Shown here: one piece after another, positions 50,597 to 60,152 of the stretch
Layout: every line of letters starts with the position of its first letter
Position numbering within the stretch: position 1 is the stretch's first letter
Origin: Roseburia hominis A2-183
GTDB taxonomy: Bacteria > Bacillota > Clostridia > Lachnospirales > Lachnospiraceae
Length of the DNA stretch: 64,000 nt
NCBI RefSeq assembly: GCF_000225345.1
Contig: NC_015977.1
Location: 1,285,501-1,349,500 of the forward strand
Direction of reading: 5' to 3'
Translations under genes and position numbers: made by a program
Notes under the pieces: model-generated
What the model was told of the DNA's origin: nothing
What the model saw: only the letters and a program-made list of their open reading frames with translations
The model's database searches: none

Positions 50597-53500
50597 ATGG
50601 GTGTTTCATGGACCAGAGAACAACAACAGGTAATCGATTTAAGAAAGCGCAACATTCTGGTATCGGCAGCTGCCGGTTCGGGTAAAACGGCGGTTTTAGT
50701 CGAGCGCATTATCAAGATGATCACGGAGGGAGAACATCCGGTGGACATCGACCGGCTTTTGGTGGTGACGTTTACGAATGCGGCTGCGGCGGAAATGCGG
50801 GAGCGCATCGGGGCGGCGATCGAGAAAGCGCTGGAGGAGCATCCGGATTCGGAGCATCTGCAACGCCAGCTGACGTTAATCCACAATGCGCAGATCACGA
50901 CTATCGACAGTTTTTGTCTGTATGTGATCCGCAATCATTTCCACGAGATTGACCTGGAGCCGGATTTTAGGATCGGGGACGAGGGAGAGTTAAAGCTGTT
51001 AAAAGAGGACGTGCTGCGCGGCGTGCTGGAGAGCAATTACGAACAGATGACACCGGAGTTTGCGGCATTTGCAAAAGGGTATGTGTCGGGGAAGAGTGAT
51101 GCGAAGGTGGCGGAGATGATCCTCTCGCTCTATGAGTTCTCCATGAGCTACCCGTGGCCGATGGAGTGGCTTACTTCCGGCATCTGTGGCTATGAGATAT
51201 CGGATGTGCAGGAGATGGCAGAAGCGCCATGGATGCAGCCGCTCGTGCTGCATCTGCGGTCGGTGCTGGCGGATCTGGTAAAAAAGCTTCGCATCGCGCA
51301 TGTGCTTACGCGGGAGGAAGACGGACCGAATATCTATGAGAAGGTGATCTCGTCGGATCTCGCAAAGTTCGAGGGACTGGCGGCGTGTGAAAATTTTCTG
51401 GAACTGTACGAAAAGCTTACCGCCGTCACTTATGACAGGCTGCCGTCGAGCCGCGGCTTTTCGGGAGATGCAGGGAAGCTTTCGCGTGTGAAGGAACTCC
51501 GCGACCAGGTGAAGGATACGGTAAAAAAGATCAACAAGCAGTATTTCTTTGCATCGCCGGAAGTCATGTGCGGGCAGGTGCGCCGGGCAGAGCCGATGGC
51601 GAAGGAACTGGTGCGTCTTGCCATCGCATTCTCCGAGGCGTTTGCAGCGGAAAAGCGCCGCAAGAATCTGGTGGATTTTCACGATCTGGAGCATTTCGCA
51701 CTGGAGATTCTCGTGGATGCAAAGACAAAGCAGGCGCGCGCTGCGGCGGAGGAGTTCCGCGACATGTACGAGGAGATCATGATCGACGAGTATCAGGACA
51801 GCAATCATGTGCAGGAGACGCTTCTTAGGGCGATCTCGAGAGAGGAGTGCGGAGCGTACAACCTGTTCATGGTGGGGGACGTCAAGCAGAGTATCTACCG
51901 CTTCCGTCTGGCGAGACCGGAGCTTTTTATGGAAAAATACGATACCTACACGCTGGAGGAAAGCAGTACGCAGCGTATCGATCTGCACAGGAATTTCCGG
52001 AGCCGGTCAGAGGTGCTTGATCTGACAAACGATGTGTGTTACCGGATCATGGCGCGCGATCTCGGCAATGTGGCATACGATGAGGATGCGGCGCTCTACG
52101 CGGGCGCAGATTATTGTGCGCCGGATGAGGCAGGGATGTTTGCACCGGAGATTCTTGTGGCGGACAGTGCCGAAGAACTCTTAGAGGGCAGCGGGTACGA
52201 AGACCGGAAGCTGTATGAGGCGAAGCTTGTGGCAGAGCGCATCCGGAAGCTGATGACAGAGCAGAAGGTGACGGACAAGGCGACGGGGGAACTGCGCACC
52301 GTGCGTTACAGCGATATTGTGATTCTGCTCCGCAGCCTAAGCGGGTATGCCGATTCGTTTGCCGCCGTGTTGAACGAGGCGGGAATACCGGCGCATACGG
52401 TGTCAGCAACCGGCTATTTCTCGGCGGTGGAGGTGCAGACGGTGCTTGCGATGCTTCGGATTCTTGACAATCCGAGACAGGATATTCCGCTTGCGGCAGT
52501 GCTTAAGTCTCCGATCGCCGGGCTTACGGACGAGGAGCTGGGACGGCTTAGGGCGCACGACCGCAGCGTGCCTTTCTGTGAGTGTGTGCTCGCACGCTGC
52601 AGGGAACTTGCGCAGAGTGAAGAACCTTTGGCGGAAGGTTATGAGAAAAAACTGTGGGAGTTCTGGAAGCTGTATGAGAGGCTGCGGGCGCTTGTGCCGG
52701 ACACCCCGATTCACGAGCTGATCGAGATCGTGTTGAAGGAAAGCGGCTACGGAAATTATGCGGCGGCGATGCCGGCAGGAGCCAGACGCAGAGCGAATCT
52801 GCGCATGCTGGTGGAGAAGGCGATCGCCTATGAGAATACGAGCTACAAGGGATTGTTTCATTTTGTGCGCTACATCGATGAACTCCAGAAATACGATGTT
52901 GATTTTGGCGAGGCGGACATGGTCGGGGAGAATGAGGACGTCGTGCGCATTATGAGTATCCACAAGAGCAAGGGACTGGAATTCCCGGTGGTCTTTGTGT
53001 GCGGTCTGGGAAGAAATTTTAACAAGCAGGATACCAGAAGCCGCATGGTGCTGCACCCGGAACTGGGAATCGGAATTGACTGGATCGACGGCGAGCGCAG
53101 GATCAAGACGCCGACCATATTAAAGCGCGCCATCGCAAAGCAGATCGAACTGGAGAATCTGGGCGAGGAGCTCCGCGTGCTCTATGTGGCGTTCACACGC
53201 GCGAAGGAGAAGCTGATCTTAACGGGGTGCAGAAAAGATGCAGAAAATGATCTGGCGGCGCTAAGGGAAGCGGCACAGGAGGAACTTTTCCCGGAAACGG
53301 AGCATGTTCCTCTGCCGTATCTGCTCCGGGAGAGCGCGGCAGGCTATTTCGACTGGCTGCTTCCGGCGGTGTTTTCCTATCACGGACGCTATCAGGTGCG
53401 CGTTGTGCCGGCGGAGGAACTGCTCGACGCAGAGAGCCGTCACATGAAGGAGGAGACGGAGAATCTGGAACAGTGTCTGTCACGCATTGCAGCGGCGGAT

Positions 53501-54280
53501 GCGGCAGACGTGGCGGAATTTGACGGGAAGTTTTCATTCACCTATCCGTACGAGCGCGATCTGGAGCGCAAAAACAAATATTCCGTGTCGGAATTAAAGC
53601 ATCGGGCGATGCGGGAAAAGCTTCTGGAGGAGGAGACGGATGTTGTCCCGGCGTTTTTAGAGACGGAGGGAAAATCCTATGTTCCGCCGTTTGTCCAAAA
53701 AAAAATGGAGCAGGAAGAAACCGGCGGACAGAACCAGGGTGCACTGCGCGGAACTGCGGTTCACAGGGTGATGGAGTGCTACCAGTTTTCGGCGGCGGCA
53801 GGAGTCACGGAACAGATTGAGGCGATGCTTGCCGGAGGACAGATCACGGAGGAGATGAAGCGCCTGGTAAAACCGGCTCTCATCGAGACGTTTCTCACAT
53901 CGGCGGCGGGAGAGCGGATGAAGCGTGCGGAGACTGCCGGAACGCTGTACCGGGAGAAACCGTTTGTGATGGGATTTACGGGCGAGGAGCTCGCGGCATT
54001 CGGATTCGGAGACGGAGAGAAATGTGCGGATGACAAAGAGCTGACGCTGATCCAGGGAATCATCGATGTGTTCTGGATTGAGGAGGACGGCATTGTGGTG
54101 CTGGACTATAAGACGGACCGTGTGAAAACCGGCAAGGAACTGGCGGACCGTTATGCTTCGCAGTTAAAGCTCTACGGCGAGGCGCTGGAGCGGATCTATA
54201 ACCACGGAAGTGAGAGGACGCTTCGCGTGAAGGAGCGGCTTCTCTACTCGTTCCGGCTGGGCGCAGTGATACCGGTGTAA
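50597..54280 (+). CDS. addA: ATP-dependent helicase/nuclease subunit A
   Basis: 1227 residues, a UvrD-type helicase with a C-terminal nuclease domain. Seen: Walker A SAAAGSGKTAVLVERI (about 21-36), FTNAAAAEMRERI, Walker B IMIDEYQDSNHVQE, GDVKQSIYRFR, SIHKSKGLEFPVVF, VLYVAFTRAKEKLIL, and the nuclease motif VVLDYKTDRVK near the end. It forms the AddAB complex with the upstream product; the ATG follows the addB stop without a gap, so translation is coupled. Confidence 0.96.
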   Translation: MGVSWTREQQQVIDLRKRNILVSAAAGSGKTAVLVERIIKMITEGEHPVDIDRLLVVTFTNAAAAEMRERIGAAIEKALEEHPDSEHLQRQLTLIHNAQITTIDSFCLYVIRNHFHEIDLEPDFRIGDEGELKLLKEDVLRGVLESNYEQMTPEFAAFAKGYVSGKSDAKVAEMILSLYEFSMSYPWPMEWLTSGICGYEISDVQEMAEAPWMQPLVLHLRSVLADLVKKLRIAHVLTREEDGPNIYEKVISSDLAKFEGLAACENFLELYEKLTAVTYDRLPSSRGFSGDAGKLSRVKELRDQVKDTVKKINKQYFFASPEVMCGQVRRAEPMAKELVRLAIAFSEAFAAEKRRKNLVDFHDLEHFALEILVDAKTKQARAAAEEFRDMYEEIMIDEYQDSNHVQETLLRAISREECGAYNLFMVGDVKQSIYRFRLARPELFMEKYDTYTLEESSTQRIDLHRNFRSRSEVLDLTNDVCYRIMARDLGNVAYDEDAALYAGADYCAPDEAGMFAPEILVADSAEELLEGSGYEDRKLYEAKLVAERIRKLMTEQKVTDKATGELRTVRYSDIVILLRSLSGYADSFAAVLNEAGIPAHTVSATGYFSAVEVQTVLAMLRILDNPRQDIPLAAVLKSPIAGLTDEELGRLRAHDRSVPFCECVLARCRELAQSEEPLAEGYEKKLWEFWKLYERLRALVPDTPIHELIEIVLKESGYGNYAAAMPAGARRRANLRMLVEKAIAYENTSYKGLFHFVRYIDELQKYDVDFGEADMVGENEDVVRIMSIHKSKGLEFPVVFVCGLGRNFNKQDTRSRMVLHPELGIGIDWIDGERRIKTPTILKRAIAKQIELENLGEELRVLYVAFTRAKEKLILTGCRKDAENDLAALREAAQEELFPETEHVPLPYLLRESAAGYFDWLLPAVFSYHGRYQVRVVPAEELLDAESRHMKEETENLEQCLSRIAAADAADVAEFDGKFSFTYPYERDLERKNKYSVSELKHRAMREKLLEEETDVVPAFLETEGKSYVPPFVQKKMEQEETGGQNQGALRGTAVHRVMECYQFSAAAGVTEQIEAMLAGGQITEEMKRLVKPALIETFLTSAAGERMKRAETAGTLYREKPFVMGFTGEELAAFGFGDGEKCADDKELTLIQGIIDVFWIEEDGIVVLDYKTDRVKTGKELADRYASQLKLYGEALERIYNHGSERTLRVKERLLYSFRLGAVIPV

Positions 54281-54344
54281 CGTAAATGGAACATAAGAAA
54301 CGATAGATTTCAGAGATAAGAACATCAGAAAGGAAGAAAAAGAG

Positions 54345-54971
54345 ATGGGACAGATCATACTGGCATCCGCCTCACCGCGGAGAAAGGAATTGTTAGAGCA
54401 GATCGGGATTTCGTTTGAAATCTGCCCGGCCAAAGGTGAGGAGCGGATCACGAAGAGCGTACCGCACGAAGTCGTGGAGGAACTGGCGTCGCAGAAGGCC
54501 ATCGAGGTGGCATCCATGGTAAGAACCTACGAGGAGACGCATCAGGAACTGGTGACACCCTCGGATCTTATGGTGATCGGCGCCGACACGATTGTCTCCT
54601 GCGGGGGACAGATCTTAGGGAAGCCCAAAGACGAGCGTGATGCCTGCCGCATGCTTAAGCTTCTCTCCGGCGGCACACACCAGGTATACACCGGAGTGTC
54701 GATCGTGCTTTTGGATGCGTCCGGAAAGGCCGGTCAGGTGATGTTTCATGAGAAAACCGATGTCACGATGCGCGCGATGAGCGAGGAGGAGATCCGGCGC
54801 TATGTCGCCACCGGCGAGCCGATGGACAAGGCGGGCGCATACGGAATTCAGGGGAAATGTGCGATTTTTGTTGACAAAATCGATGGCGACTATAATAATG
54901 TTGTAGGGCTTCCGGTAGCAGCCATTTACCGGGAATTAAAGAAGCTTGGAATTGATATCTATTTATGGTAA
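54345..54971 (+). CDS. maf: Maf-family nucleoside triphosphate pyrophosphatase
   Basis: 208 residues. Maf proteins hydrolyse non-standard or excess nucleoside triphosphates (dTTP/UTP type) to the monophosphate and influence septum formation. Seen: ILASASPRRKELLEQIG, VIGADTIVSCGGQILGKPKD, MLKLLSGGTHQVYTG and KAGAYGIQGKCAIFV. GGAAGAAAAAG lies before the ATG. It follows addA by 64 bases. Confidence 0.94.
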   Translation: MGQIILASASPRRKELLEQIGISFEICPAKGEERITKSVPHEVVEELASQKAIEVASMVRTYEETHQELVTPSDLMVIGADTIVSCGGQILGKPKDERDACRMLKLLSGGTHQVYTGVSIVLLDASGKAGQVMFHEKTDVTMRAMSEEEIRRYVATGEPMDKAGAYGIQGKCAIFVDKIDGDYNNVVGLPVAAIYRELKKLGIDIYLW

Positions 54972-54997
54972 AATAAAACGTTGGCGGAGGAAAAGAT

Positions 54998-55255
54998 ATG
55001 TACGATGAAATGTGCCTGGATACATTTTTGGCGCAGCAGGAGAAGCTGTTTCGGGAACCTGTGGCAGAAAGCAGGGAAGAGGCGGAGGAATTTCTTTCGG
55101 ACTGTTTCGCAACGGTCTGTGAGAATCTGAAGGAAGTGCGGGCGTACTTTAAGGAAGAGGGTGCGGATATCGCCGGAATGAGCAGCGAGGATCTGGCGGA
55201 GCAGGCAGAAGTGTTCGCACTGCCGGACGGAAGATACCTGATCGTGGAAGCTTAA
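54998..55255 (+). CDS. Small acidic protein, conserved-looking, unknown function
   Basis: 85 residues, acidic and helical (CLDTFLAQQEKLFREPVAES, EEAEEFLSDCFATVCENLKEV) with a short terminal strand, FALPDGRYLIVEA. No membrane segment or catalytic motif. GGAGG precedes the start, and it lies 26 bases after maf. I recall similar small proteins beside maf in related bacteria, without a known function. Confidence 0.65.
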   Translation: MYDEMCLDTFLAQQEKLFREPVAESREEAEEFLSDCFATVCENLKEVRAYFKEEGADIAGMSSEDLAEQAEVFALPDGRYLIVEA

Positions 55256-55328
55256 GCCGTCTGCTTTGGAGAACGTAGGAAGATACATAACAGAATGGTA
55301 GAATATATAGAAAGAACGAGGGAATGTA

Positions 55329-56726
55329 ATGAAGAATTATGATGTGATCATTATAGGAGCCGGTCCTTCCGGAATTTTTTGTGCGTATGAGCTGATTCAT
55401 GCGAAAAAGGATCTGAAAGTGTTAATGATTGAAAAAGGAAGACGGATTGAGAACCGTGAATGTCCGAAGCGTAAGACCAAGGTATGCGTGGGATGCAAGC
55501 CGTGTTCCATCACGACCGGATTCGCCGGTGCGGGAGCTTTCTCCGATGGCAAGCTGTCCTTATCGCCGGATGTCGGCGGCAACCTGCCGGAGATTTTAGG
55601 CTACGATAAGACCGTGGAGCTGTTAAAGGAATCGGATGATATTTATCTGAAATTCGGTGCGGATTCCAAGGTGTACGGTGTGGATAAAGAGAAGGAAATC
55701 CGCGAGATCCGTAGAAAAGCGATCATGGCGAACCTAAAGCTGATCGAATGCCCGATCCGTCATCTCGGCACGGAGGAAGGCTACAAGATCTATTCCAGAC
55801 TGCAGGAGCACCTGTTAGAGGAAGGGGTCGAGATGGAGTTTGGCACCATGGTCAAGGACATCATCATCGAGGACAACCAGGTCAAGGGTATCATTACCGA
55901 CAAGGATGAGACATACACGGCAGCAGAGGTCATCTCCGCTGTGGGACGTGAGGGTGCAGACTGGTTCTCCCATATCTGCAATCAGCATGATATTGAGACA
56001 AAGGTCGGCACTGTGGACATCGGTGTGCGCGTCGAGGTGCGCGATGAGGTGATGGAGTTCTTGAATGAGAACCTCTACGAGGCGAAGTTAGTGTACCATA
56101 CGCCGACGTTCGATGATAAGGTGCGTACCTTCTGTACCAACCCGTCCGGCGAGGTTGCAACCGAATACTACGACAACGGACTGGCGGTAGTCAACGGCCA
56201 CGCCTACAAGTCCAAGGATTTAAAGACCAACAATACCAACTTTGCCATTCTGGTATCGAAGAACTTCACAAAGCCTTTTAAGACGCCGATCGAATACGGC
56301 AAGCAGATCGCACAGCTCTCCAATATGCTCTGTGACGGCAGGATTCTGGTGCAGACATTCGGAGACTTTAAGCGTGGCAGAAGAACGACGGAGGAGCGCC
56401 TGTGCCGTAACAACCTCATCCCGACCTTAAAGGATGCGGTACCAGGAGATCTCTCCTTAGTATTCCCGCACCGGATCATGGTGGATATCGAGGAGATGCT
56501 GATGGCTCTCGACAAGGTAACGCCGGGTATTGCAAGTGATGAGACACTGCTCTACGGTGTGGAGGTCAAGTTCTACTCCAATAAGGTAGTGGTAAACTCT
56601 GACTTCGAGACGAGTGTCAAGGGACTCCGTGCGATCGGAGACGGCGCGTCCGTGACGAGAGGACTGCAGCAGGCATCCGCGAACGGAATTTCTGTGGCGA
56701 GAAGTATCTTGAAAAATATCATGTAG
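55329..56726 (+). CDS. FAD-dependent dehydrogenase-like flavoprotein (COG2509 type)
   Basis: 465 residues. The N-terminal dinucleotide-binding motif VIIIGAGPSGIFCAYEL and EKGRRIENRECPKR mark an FAD-binding Rossmann domain; a second FAD contact is GLRAIGDGASVTRGLQQA near the C-terminus. CVGCKPCSITTGFAGAGAFSDGK (residues about 57-79) holds cysteines conserved in this group. It belongs to the uncharacterised FAD-dependent dehydrogenases (COG2509). The substrate is unknown. Codon choice is more biased than in its neighbours, suggesting high expression. Confidence 0.87.
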   Translation: MKNYDVIIIGAGPSGIFCAYELIHAKKDLKVLMIEKGRRIENRECPKRKTKVCVGCKPCSITTGFAGAGAFSDGKLSLSPDVGGNLPEILGYDKTVELLKESDDIYLKFGADSKVYGVDKEKEIREIRRKAIMANLKLIECPIRHLGTEEGYKIYSRLQEHLLEEGVEMEFGTMVKDIIIEDNQVKGIITDKDETYTAAEVISAVGREGADWFSHICNQHDIETKVGTVDIGVRVEVRDEVMEFLNENLYEAKLVYHTPTFDDKVRTFCTNPSGEVATEYYDNGLAVVNGHAYKSKDLKTNNTNFAILVSKNFTKPFKTPIEYGKQIAQLSNMLCDGRILVQTFGDFKRGRRTTEERLCRNNLIPTLKDAVPGDLSLVFPHRIMVDIEEMLMALDKVTPGIASDETLLYGVEVKFYSNKVVVNSDFETSVKGLRAIGDGASVTRGLQQASANGISVARSILKNIM

Positions 56727-56751
56727 ATGTTGAGATAAAGGGTGTTTCACG

Positions 56752-57744
56752 ATGAGAAAAAGATGGGCGATGGGAATGACAGCGTGCGTATGCGCGCTGT
56801 CAATGGCTCTTACGGGATGCCAGATTGGCAATAAAGATATTGTGGTCTCGGGAACGCTAAGCAGCAGGCAGGTGTTTACACTGGACAAGTCTGCATGCAG
56901 CTTAAAGGAGGCAAAGGTATATCTGGCAAATTATCAGAATATCTATGGAACAGCATATACGATTGACCTCTGGCAGCATGACTTTGGAGACGCATCCCTG
57001 CTTGACTATGTGAAGGACATCACGCTGGAGGAGCTCACCCGTGTATACACGATGGATCTGCTGGCACAGTCGCAGGAAGTGACGCTCTCGGAGGATGAGA
57101 CTGCGAAGGTGGCGGAAGCGGCAAAGGAATATTATGCATCCCTCTCGGAGGATGAGACCGCCTATATGGACGTCGCCGAGGCGGATATTGCGGAGTATTA
57201 TACGCACTATGCGCTGGCGCAGAAGCTGTATCATTCACTGACGAACGGTGTCAACGAGGAGGTCAGCGACGATGAGGCGCGCGTGATGGAAATCATGCAG
57301 ATTTATGTCACGGACGAAGACCGGGCGCACGAGGTGGAGCAGAAGCTGGCGCAGGGGGATGATTTTGCCTCCGTCGCCAACAATTATAACGAATTGTCGG
57401 CGATTCAGGTGACGGTATCGAGGGATGATCTGCCCGACGAGGTGGAGGAGGTGGCATTTCAGCTGGACGACAATGCCGTCTCCGGAATGATCGCTGCCGG
57501 AAATGGATACTATTTTATCAAGTGCCTGAATAAATATAATGAAGAGCTGACGGAAGCGAATAAGTCCAATATTGTGGAAAAACGTGAAAAAGAAGCATTT
57601 GACGATGTCTACAATGAATTTGTCGCATCGTTATCCTCGAGGCTGAACACGGATCTGTGGGATGGAATTGAGCTTACCACGGATGGCAGTATTCAGACGA
57701 ACAGCTTTTTTGCGGTATTTGAGAAGTATTGCGGTGAGATCTGA
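56752..57744 (+). CDS. PrsA/SurA-like lipoprotein, putative peptidyl-prolyl isomerase
   Basis: 330 residues. The N-terminus is a lipoprotein signal peptide with lipobox LTGC (Cys23). A SurA_N-like helical region follows (about 40-165), then a parvulin-like segment (about 180-265: VMEIMQIYVTDEDRAHEVEQ, LAQGDDFASVANNYNE, GNGYYFIKCLN). The layout matches extracellular foldases that help secreted proteins fold. The parvulin part is divergent, so enzyme activity is not certain. It lies 25 bases after the flavoprotein gene. Confidence 0.8.
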   Translation: MRKRWAMGMTACVCALSMALTGCQIGNKDIVVSGTLSSRQVFTLDKSACSLKEAKVYLANYQNIYGTAYTIDLWQHDFGDASLLDYVKDITLEELTRVYTMDLLAQSQEVTLSEDETAKVAEAAKEYYASLSEDETAYMDVAEADIAEYYTHYALAQKLYHSLTNGVNEEVSDDEARVMEIMQIYVTDEDRAHEVEQKLAQGDDFASVANNYNELSAIQVTVSRDDLPDEVEEVAFQLDDNAVSGMIAAGNGYYFIKCLNKYNEELTEANKSNIVEKREKEAFDDVYNEFVASLSSRLNTDLWDGIELTTDGSIQTNSFFAVFEKYCGEI

Positions 57745-57771
57745 GATACAGTATGAAATGAGGTAGATTCT

Positions 57772-59133
57772 ATGACGAAAGATATGACAAGCGGTTCACC
57801 GATGAAGCTCATTTTAGGATTTTCGGTGCCGCTGTTGTTTGGATTTTTGTTTCAGCAGTTTTATAATCTGGTGGATACCCTGATTGTTGGAAGATTTCTG
57901 GGAGTGGATGCACTTGCGGCAGTGGGATCGACCGGTTCGCTGAACTTTCTGATTATTGGATTCTGCATGGGAGTGTCCAACGGTTTTGCCATTCCTCTGG
58001 CGCACCGGTTTGGAGCCGGCGATTATAAGGCAATGCGTGCGTTTATGATGAATGCAGTCTATCTGGCGGTGATCTTTTCTGCGGTCATGACGGTGTTTAC
58101 GGTGGCATTCTGCCGGCCGATCTTACAGTTGATGCAGACGCCGGAGAATATTATTGATGACGCCTACACCTACATTGTTATTATTTTTGCGGGGATTCCG
58201 GCAACCTATCTGTACAATCTGGTGTCCGGCGTGATAAGGTCGATGGGTGACAGCAAGACGCCTCTGATTTTTCTGGCGCTGGCTGCATTTGTGAATATCG
58301 GACTGGATCTGCTTTTAATCATTGTATTTCCGATGGGAGTTGCCGGAGCAGCGCTTGCAACTGTGATCTCGCAGGCATTTTCCGGTATCGCGTGCGTCAT
58401 CTACAGCAAGAGAAAGTTTGAGATCCTGCACACCGATGAGGAAGAGCGGAAAGTGAATAAGGGCTACATGAAAACCCTCTGCGGCATGGGTGTGCCGATG
58501 GGATTACAGTATTCGATCACCGCGATCGGCAGCGTGATCCTACAGAGCGCAGTCAACACGCTCGGATCGAATGCCGTGGCATCCATGACGGCGGGAAGCA
58601 AGATCGGTATGTTCTTCTGCTGCCCGTATGATGCGCTCGGTTCTACAATGGCAACCTACGGCGGACAGAACGTGGGAGCGAAGAAGTTAGACCGCTTGAG
58701 CGGCGGATTAAAAGCGGCGGGAATTCTGGGAATCGGATATTCGATTCTGGCGTTTGTGGTGCTGTGGCTTTGCGGCAATCAGCTTGCCATGTTTTTCGTG
58801 GAGAGTGCACAGGCGGAGGTCATTGCAAATGTAAGGCTGTTTCTGGTATGCAACAGTGCCTTCTACATTCCGTTGGCTTTCGTGAATATTGTACGCTTTT
58901 TGATTCAGGGTATGGGATACAGCAAGTTTGCAATTCTGGCAGGCGTCTTTGAGATGGCGGCGCGTACCCTGGTCGGATTTGTGTTTGTTCCGATGTTCGG
59001 CTATCCGGCAGCGTGCTTTGCAAGCCCGGTCGCATGGATTTTTGCTGACTGTTTCCTGTTCCCGGCATATTTCCATGTGTTGAAGAAGACGAAGAAAATG
59101 TTGAGCGAGCCTGTCCGCACGAGCGTGGCATAG
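57772..59133 (+). CDS. MATE family efflux transporter
   Basis: 453 residues with about twelve hydrophobic segments in two similar halves, the MATE fold. The first helix region reads FSVPLLFGFLFQQFYNLVDTLIVGRFLG, followed by IGFCMGVSNGFAIPLAHRFGAGD; the second half repeats this with GMGVPMGLQYSITAIGS and PYDALGSTMATYGGQNVGA. MATE proteins export drugs or metabolites using a Na+ or H+ gradient; the substrate is unknown. A tandem repeat covers the stop codon. Confidence 0.92.
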   Translation: MTKDMTSGSPMKLILGFSVPLLFGFLFQQFYNLVDTLIVGRFLGVDALAAVGSTGSLNFLIIGFCMGVSNGFAIPLAHRFGAGDYKAMRAFMMNAVYLAVIFSAVMTVFTVAFCRPILQLMQTPENIIDDAYTYIVIIFAGIPATYLYNLVSGVIRSMGDSKTPLIFLALAAFVNIGLDLLLIIVFPMGVAGAALATVISQAFSGIACVIYSKRKFEILHTDEEERKVNKGYMKTLCGMGVPMGLQYSITAIGSVILQSAVNTLGSNAVASMTAGSKIGMFFCCPYDALGSTMATYGGQNVGAKKLDRLSGGLKAAGILGIGYSILAFVVLWLCGNQLAMFFVESAQAEVIANVRLFLVCNSAFYIPLAFVNIVRFLIQGMGYSKFAILAGVFEMAARTLVGFVFVPMFGYPAACFASPVAWIFADCFLFPAYFHVLKKTKKMLSEPVRTSVA

Positions 59134-59215
59134 CAAGCAGGCATGGTACCGGCTGAGCGTGGCATAGCAAGCAGGCATGGTACCGGCTGAGTGTGGCATG
59201 GCAGCGGCTGATGCA
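59121..59215 (+). repeat. 34-bp tandem repeat across the stop codon of the MATE gene
   Basis: GAGCGTGGCATAGCAAGCAG... (34 bases) occurs at 59121-59154 and again exactly at 59155-59188; a shortened third copy (GAGTGTGGCATGGCAGCGGC) follows. The stop TAG lies in the first copy. Confidence 0.9.
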
Positions 59216-59243
59216 TAGCAGTTATGAGAAGAATGGAGTATTT

Positions 59244-60143
59244 ATGGCAGAGATTTTAAAGGCAATTATATTTGGTATCGTGGAGGGAATTACGGAGTGG
59301 CTGCCGATCAGCAGCACCGGACACATGATTCTCTTAAACGAGTTTCTGACACTGGATGTGAGCGCAGAGTTTTGGGATATGTTTCTGGTAGTGATCCAGC
59401 TGGGAGCGATTTTGGCGGTTGTGGTGCTGTTCTGGAATCTGATCTGGCCGTTTGCGCGCAGTTCCTCGGAAGCAGTCGTGGCCGCAGAACAGAATGAGAA
59501 GAGCGGTTCTCTTGCAAAGAGAGAATACTGGGTGTTAGGTCCCGTCACGGTGCGCATGCCGGTCATTATCAACTGGTGCAAGATCGTGGTGTCCTGCCTG
59601 CCGGCAATCGTATTTGTTGTGCTGGGGCTGGATGAGACCTGCGACAGACTGTTTTACAATCCGGTGTGTGTGGCGGTGGCACTGATTGTGTTCGGTGTTG
59701 CCTTTATTCTGGTGGAGAATCACAATGCAGCAAAGCAGGCGCCCGTGGAGCAGATGCGGGACATTACGTTTCAAATGGCGATTCTGATCGGTTTGTTCCA
59801 GCTGCTCGCGGCTGCGTTTCCGGGAACGTCGCGCTCCGGTGCAACGATTATCGGTGCGCTCTTAATCGGTGTATCAAGGAAGGCTGCGAGTGAGTTTACG
59901 TTCATTCTGGCGATTCCGGTGATGCTCGGTGCAAGCCTGCTAAAATTGATGGACTTCGGACTTCATCTGACCGGGACGGAGTGGGCGGTTCTGCTTTCCG
60001 GTATGGTCAGCGCGTTTCTGGTGTCGGTTGTCGTCATCAAGTTCCTGCTCGGATATATCAGAAAGCATGACTTTAAAGTGTTTGGCTGGTACCGCATTGG
60101 GCTCGGCGTGGTGGTGCTTTTGTACTTTTTTCTGCTGAAATAG
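59244..60143 (+). CDS. uppP: Undecaprenyl-diphosphate phosphatase
   Basis: 299 residues, an integral membrane enzyme of the UppP/BacA family that recycles the lipid carrier for cell-wall synthesis and gives bacitracin tolerance. Both signature motifs are present: EGITEWLPISSTGHMIL near the N-terminus and PGTSRSGATIIGALLIG in the second half. Eight or so hydrophobic segments. The ATG at 59244 follows GGAG; a longer in-frame start at 59193 would begin in the tandem repeat and is rejected. Confidence 0.95.
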   Translation: MAEILKAIIFGIVEGITEWLPISSTGHMILLNEFLTLDVSAEFWDMFLVVIQLGAILAVVVLFWNLIWPFARSSSEAVVAAEQNEKSGSLAKREYWVLGPVTVRMPVIINWCKIVVSCLPAIVFVVLGLDETCDRLFYNPVCVAVALIVFGVAFILVENHNAAKQAPVEQMRDITFQMAILIGLFQLLAAAFPGTSRSGATIIGALLIGVSRKAASEFTFILAIPVMLGASLLKLMDFGLHLTGTEWAVLLSGMVSAFLVSVVVIKFLLGYIRKHDFKVFGWYRIGLGVVVLLYFFLLK

Positions 60144-60152
60144 AGGTGATGG

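Noticed and set aside
59193..59243. Longer N-terminus for uppP starting at 59193.
   Set aside because: It begins inside the tandem repeat; the ATG at 59244 with GGAG upstream gives the normal family start MAEILKAIIFGIVEG.
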